This document shows, piece by piece, positions 60,501 to 64,000 of a stretch of 64,000 nucleotides of DNA (the stretch's first letter is position 1; every line of letters starts with the position of its first letter). A program made the position numbers and the translations under genes. The stretch comes from Quillaja saponaria. Taxonomy: Eukaryota; Streptophyta; Magnoliopsida; Fabales; Quillajaceae. The notes beneath the pieces were generated by a model. The model ran no database searches. It had not been told where the DNA came from and saw only the letters and a list, made by a program, of their open reading frames with translations. The stretch lies in NCBI GenBank assembly GCA_029379385.1, contig CM055613.1, positions 24,215,652 to 24,279,651 of the forward strand, read 5' to 3'.

Positions 60501-62181
60501 CCATCAATGCAAGAAATAATAATTAAGAGGATAATTTGATCATTCCGATATCTTTAAGCAGGCGTCAATTCCATTCAGCACTAAAACACACTTGAGGATC
60601 AATACCACCGTTTCGGAAAGAAAATAAAATCAAAGCGGGGGTGGAGGTGGGGCTGGGGGTGGGGGTGGGGGTGGGGAGAATACACTAAAAACCAAGGAGA
60701 AAACCAAAGATTAGATATCAAGTTCCCAACAAGCATCAACCAATATATTATATATAATATATTCTCATGAAGCTATGTTAAGTGACTAATGATTTATTCC
60801 TCAGCACCACTAGCAGAACAGAAACAACAAACGCAGGAGGAATATTTTATTGCTCACACGTATAGAAATGATGCTATCTTTTTAGGAACAGCAGTGCATA
60901 AACAACATAAAAAACTGAGAATTGTTGCAAAAATATCCTACACAAAAAAATTAGGATGCTTGGAAATAAGCCGTTTACATTGGTGAAGGAAATGATTTTC
61001 TAACAATTAGCTACACAAATCAATTCCTTCTGCTTAGGTCTAGAACTCTGATGTCATACAATATGAACAATATCAACAGCCAAGCTGCTTGTAGACAAGG
61101 TGAAGAAAACATAATAACCTCCCAAATGAGTCTTAAAATCTGTGCTTATAGAGGAGACAGTTCTCCAAATTTTTATTTCCTAATTGAAAGTATGACTTAA
61201 ATTCAGCAACCTCAAAATTGTATTGAGGCCTTAAAATAATATTTGAAGCTTTCCGCAACTGACAGTACTATGTTCTTGTTTAAACTATCAAATCTTTAAA
61301 GCCCATTTGTAGAATGTCCAATCCTTGTGCAGGAAATCATTAGCCACAGCCAAGTGATAAGGACCAACAATACCAACAAGTTGGTGTATGTGTGTATGCA
61401 TGAGAGAGAGAATGAATTTAGAGAATATATGGGCATGTGTTAAGTGACTTCAGAAGTTCAAAATCTTCAATCACATACTCTTCAATATGTTCATGCCTTA
61501 CAAACACAAGCACATACTCTCCAAGACAATTTTTTTTGGTAATAACTGGACAAACAATCTGTTCAAGTAGTATGCAGACCCTTATACTTAATGTGTACTG
61601 TTATGCTACATAATGGCGTTAAAATTATAGACATTATCCTTCATATAACATCCTTTTAAATTCCCAGACATCAAATGAACATTACCTTCAGAGTACAATA
61701 TTACTGTCAATTTCTTCCTCAATGAAATGTAAGTAGCCCCCCCTCCACTTCACACCGTCTCTTGCAAACACAATGTGAATATTAAAACGAAAAATTTAAC
61801 AGTGGGTAGTAAATCCACATTAAAAGAGAATTGTTTACATTATACCAAAATATGTTACATACACAACTTTCAGCAGAAACTGGTTTTTCCTATTTAAGAA
61901 AGGCAAATTATGCCACACCTTGCGTTGCAAGCAGTACCTCAGATGCAATTCTATACGATGACCGAAGCAGAAAAAAGTTAACCTGCAATAAATCTGGTTC
62001 ACAGGAGGCAAAAGCATACATATCTCCACTCAAACCACTGGGAAGTGCCTGCTAAGAAACAGCATGAGTGATCGTTGAGCAAAGAATTTTGCAACTTCCG
62101 TTGAATGCACATCTCTCACCTCAAACATGGTGTTATCAGCGAAGTATAGTAGAAAGAATATCAAGGCGGAATTCAGTAATC
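57575..62181. other. Long intergenic region between convergent genes
   Basis: 57575-57960 probably contains the 3' UTR of the DUF3537 gene, and the right end the 3' UTR of the kinase gene. Between them are only short frames of ordinary length. A G-rich tract lies at 60637-60676. I see no transposon protein. Confidence 0.5.
60637..60676 (+). repeat. G-rich tract, potential G-quadruplex
   Basis: GGGGGTGGAGGTGGGGCTGG and then three or more GGGGGT units give at least five runs of four or more G separated by single bases, a classical G-quadruplex-capable pattern in an AT-rich background. Confidence 0.8.
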
Positions 62182-64000
62182 TTAGCTAAACAGACCACCA
62201 GTCCCTGATTCATCTTGCCGCAACTCCTTTCTGCGCTGCTCTTCTAAGGATCTGGACTCTTCAATATTCTCCTCATGCGCCTGCTTCCAACATTGTAAAA
62301 CCTAATTAATCAAAGGATCTTGAGCATCATGCTTTCTGTGTTTCTTATTTGGAAGCCAAGTTACCTGTCTTGAGCATGTTGAGCAGGAAAAGTAGGCATA
62401 AATTCTTTTGACTTGGGAAGAGGAACCTCATGAAACCACTCATGATTAAGAGCAGCTTCAGCTGTGATCCGCTGCATATAATGTAGAAGGTCTTAAAGTC
62501 GCTCCCAACAATAGTATGTATTTTCCAAATTAAGGCATGTTGCATTCATTTATGCTTACCTTCTCAGGGTCATAAGTAAGAAGTTTGTTCAACAAGTCAA
62601 ATCCGGCATCAGATAGAACTGGAGATCCAGTAAACGATGTGGCAGGAAACTTTTTACGCAGAAGGTTATACCTGAAAAAAATATGTCAGCGGTTAATAAA
62701 ACAAGAAAAAGGTAAGTAATTGAAGAGTCACCAATGGAGGCCAGATAACCAGATCAGAACCACCCATAGCTGGAAGCCTGGGGAAAACAGTGGCAAAAGA
62801 TAAGAAACAGTGATTCAACAAATTAATGGCTTAAATGGAAGAAATTACAAATACTTACTGATGCTTGACAAAATTGACTTTGACTCCAGGTAGCTTGGCG
62901 AAACCATACCAAATAGTTTCATTTGGTGTACCAAGAGTCCTAAAAATCTGCAATGGGAAAAGTAAGCCATTACATTATCAACAAATAGTTAACAGAGCAC
63001 AAGCAAACAAAAGGAATGACAAGATCTACGAGTAAAGATAGAACAACTACAGAGAACAAATAAGCAGTATAATATAATCCATTATGAACAGATTTAGCAA
63101 ATATAGTTGACCTTGTCAAGCTGATCAAACTCAGTCTTCCCGTTGAAGAGTGGTTCCTTGGACAATAACTCAGCCATAATACAACCCAGTGACCACATGT
63201 CAATAGATGTTGAATACTGTTTTGCTCCCAGAAGAAGTTCAGGTGCCCTGAACAACAGACAGAATAACATTAACCAGATCGTCCACATTGCAAGAGTACA
63301 AGAAGCTAGACAGAAACTGCACATGGTCTTATCTGTCACAAATATATATATATGTATATATAAACAGAATATGCAATTACTATTCACCTGTACCAAAGAG
63401 TAACCACCAAGTGCGTGTATGGTTTCAATGGACTCCCGTACTGACGAGCTAACCCAAAGTCACAAATCTTTAACTCCCCCCTATTATTCAAAAGCAAATT
63501 TGAGGTCTTCAAATCCCTATGAAGGACCCAGTTGTCGTGAAGATACTTGACACCTTCCAGAAGCTGGAGCATGAGACATTTGACTTCACTCTGACTAAAT
63601 GGCTGTTTCATTGCCTCCATCAATCCTTTGAGATCATGTTCCATGTATTCCATTACCATAAAAATGCTATCAAGGCTACTCCCAACTACTACTTCCTTAA
63701 CATCTACAATGGAATGGTGATGAAAAGAAAGAAGAATGTTTATTTCCCTGAGAGAAGTCAGAGGAAACCCTTCCCTTTCCTTCTCCATTTTTACCTTCTT
63801 CAGGGCCACTATTTCCCCAGTCTTCTTATCTCTGGCTCTATATACAACACCATAGGTTCCCTCATCTATCTTATTTAGCCTCTCAAACTCATCAACACTT
63901 CTACAACCCTGAAGCATGTCAACTGCTCTATGCGGAAGAGGTGGAGGTTCAGGTGTATCACGGATATCATCTTCATCCTGAGAATCTGTGTCGGAATGGC
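62182..64000 (-). CDS. Cyclin-dependent kinase G, CDKG;2 type (5' end outside window)
   Basis: Exons on the minus strand: 64000-63388, 63247-63112, 62947-62859, 62671-62560, 62471-62365 and 62280 downward. The kinase has glycine loop [12 protein letters not shown], catalytic Lys in VALKKV, cyclin-binding helix PLTSLRE (typical of CDKG/CDK11), [16 protein letters not shown], activation-loop Thr in [12 protein letters not shown] and the C-lobe to [11 protein letters not shown]. Arabidopsis CDKGs act in pre-mRNA splicing, flowering and meiosis. An acidic N-terminal piece ([20 protein letters not shown]) reaches the window edge. In the last exon [12 protein letters not shown] runs into TAG at 62244-62246. 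The conserved tail ([11 protein letters not shown]...GGLFS, stop at 62182-62184) is one base out of frame. Confidence 0.92.

Noticed and set aside
1..64000. CRISPR arrays, operons and bacterial or viral genes
   Set aside because: The gene structure is that of a plant nucleus; the short repeats seen lack regular unique spacers.

Overview
The window is nuclear DNA of a flowering plant, very probably a eudicot. It is AT-rich, its genes contain GT-AG introns, and its proteins are plant-specific: an LRR receptor-like kinase, a U-box/ARM E3 ligase, a DUF3537 seven-helix membrane protein and a CDKG-type kinase. The left 27 kb and parts of the middle are mostly transposable elements in several states of decay. 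The species cannot be named from the sequence.

Layout. 1-5.5 kb is AT-rich sequence with short tandem repeats and two convincing but unassigned minus-strand exons (2209-2611). 5.5-7.3 kb is a short, probably non-autonomous LTR retrotransposon with a tRNA-Met-like primer site. 9.7-13.0 kb is the 3' end of a chromodomain-bearing Ty3/gypsy element with a 2.6-kb LTR. 13.86-26.75 kb is a three-level nest. A minus-strand Ty3/gypsy element flanked by TAAAC has a 7.2-kb hAT transposon in its 5' LTR, and the hAT carries a 3.4-kb solo LTR flanked by TTGTT. A set of small palindromic repeats follows at about 26.8 kb.

Genic part. 27.6-30.9 kb (minus) is an intact two-exon LRR receptor-like kinase of the At1g67510 type. 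33.3-35.6 kb (minus) is an intron-containing pseudogene of the 20S proteasome beta-5 subunit (PBE). A tRNA-Leu(TAA) lies at 36.5 kb. 38.8-41.7 kb holds PIF/Harbinger remnants, transposase plus Myb-like partner, with a MITE inside. 47-53.2 kb (plus) is a PUB45/PUB6/PUB7-type U-box ligase whose frame is broken by one extra G. A tRNA-Lys(CTT)-like sequence with a shortened T arm lies at 53.6 kb. 54.6-57.6 kb (plus) is an intact four-exon DUF3537 gene. 62.2-64.0 kb (minus) is the 3' part of a CDKG;2-type kinase gene whose last exon also carries a one-base shift.

From memory, the four plant genes match in type and order Arabidopsis At1g67510 (LRR-RLK), At1g67530 (PUB7), At1g67570 (DUF3537) and At1g67580 (CDKG;2). 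The right half therefore looks like a conserved gene block and the left 27 kb like an adjoining transposon-rich stretch. The genes are not an operon or a pathway. I see no clear sign of an undescribed system. The strongest structural result is the nest, in which all three insertions can be ordered, two of them with exact target-site duplications.
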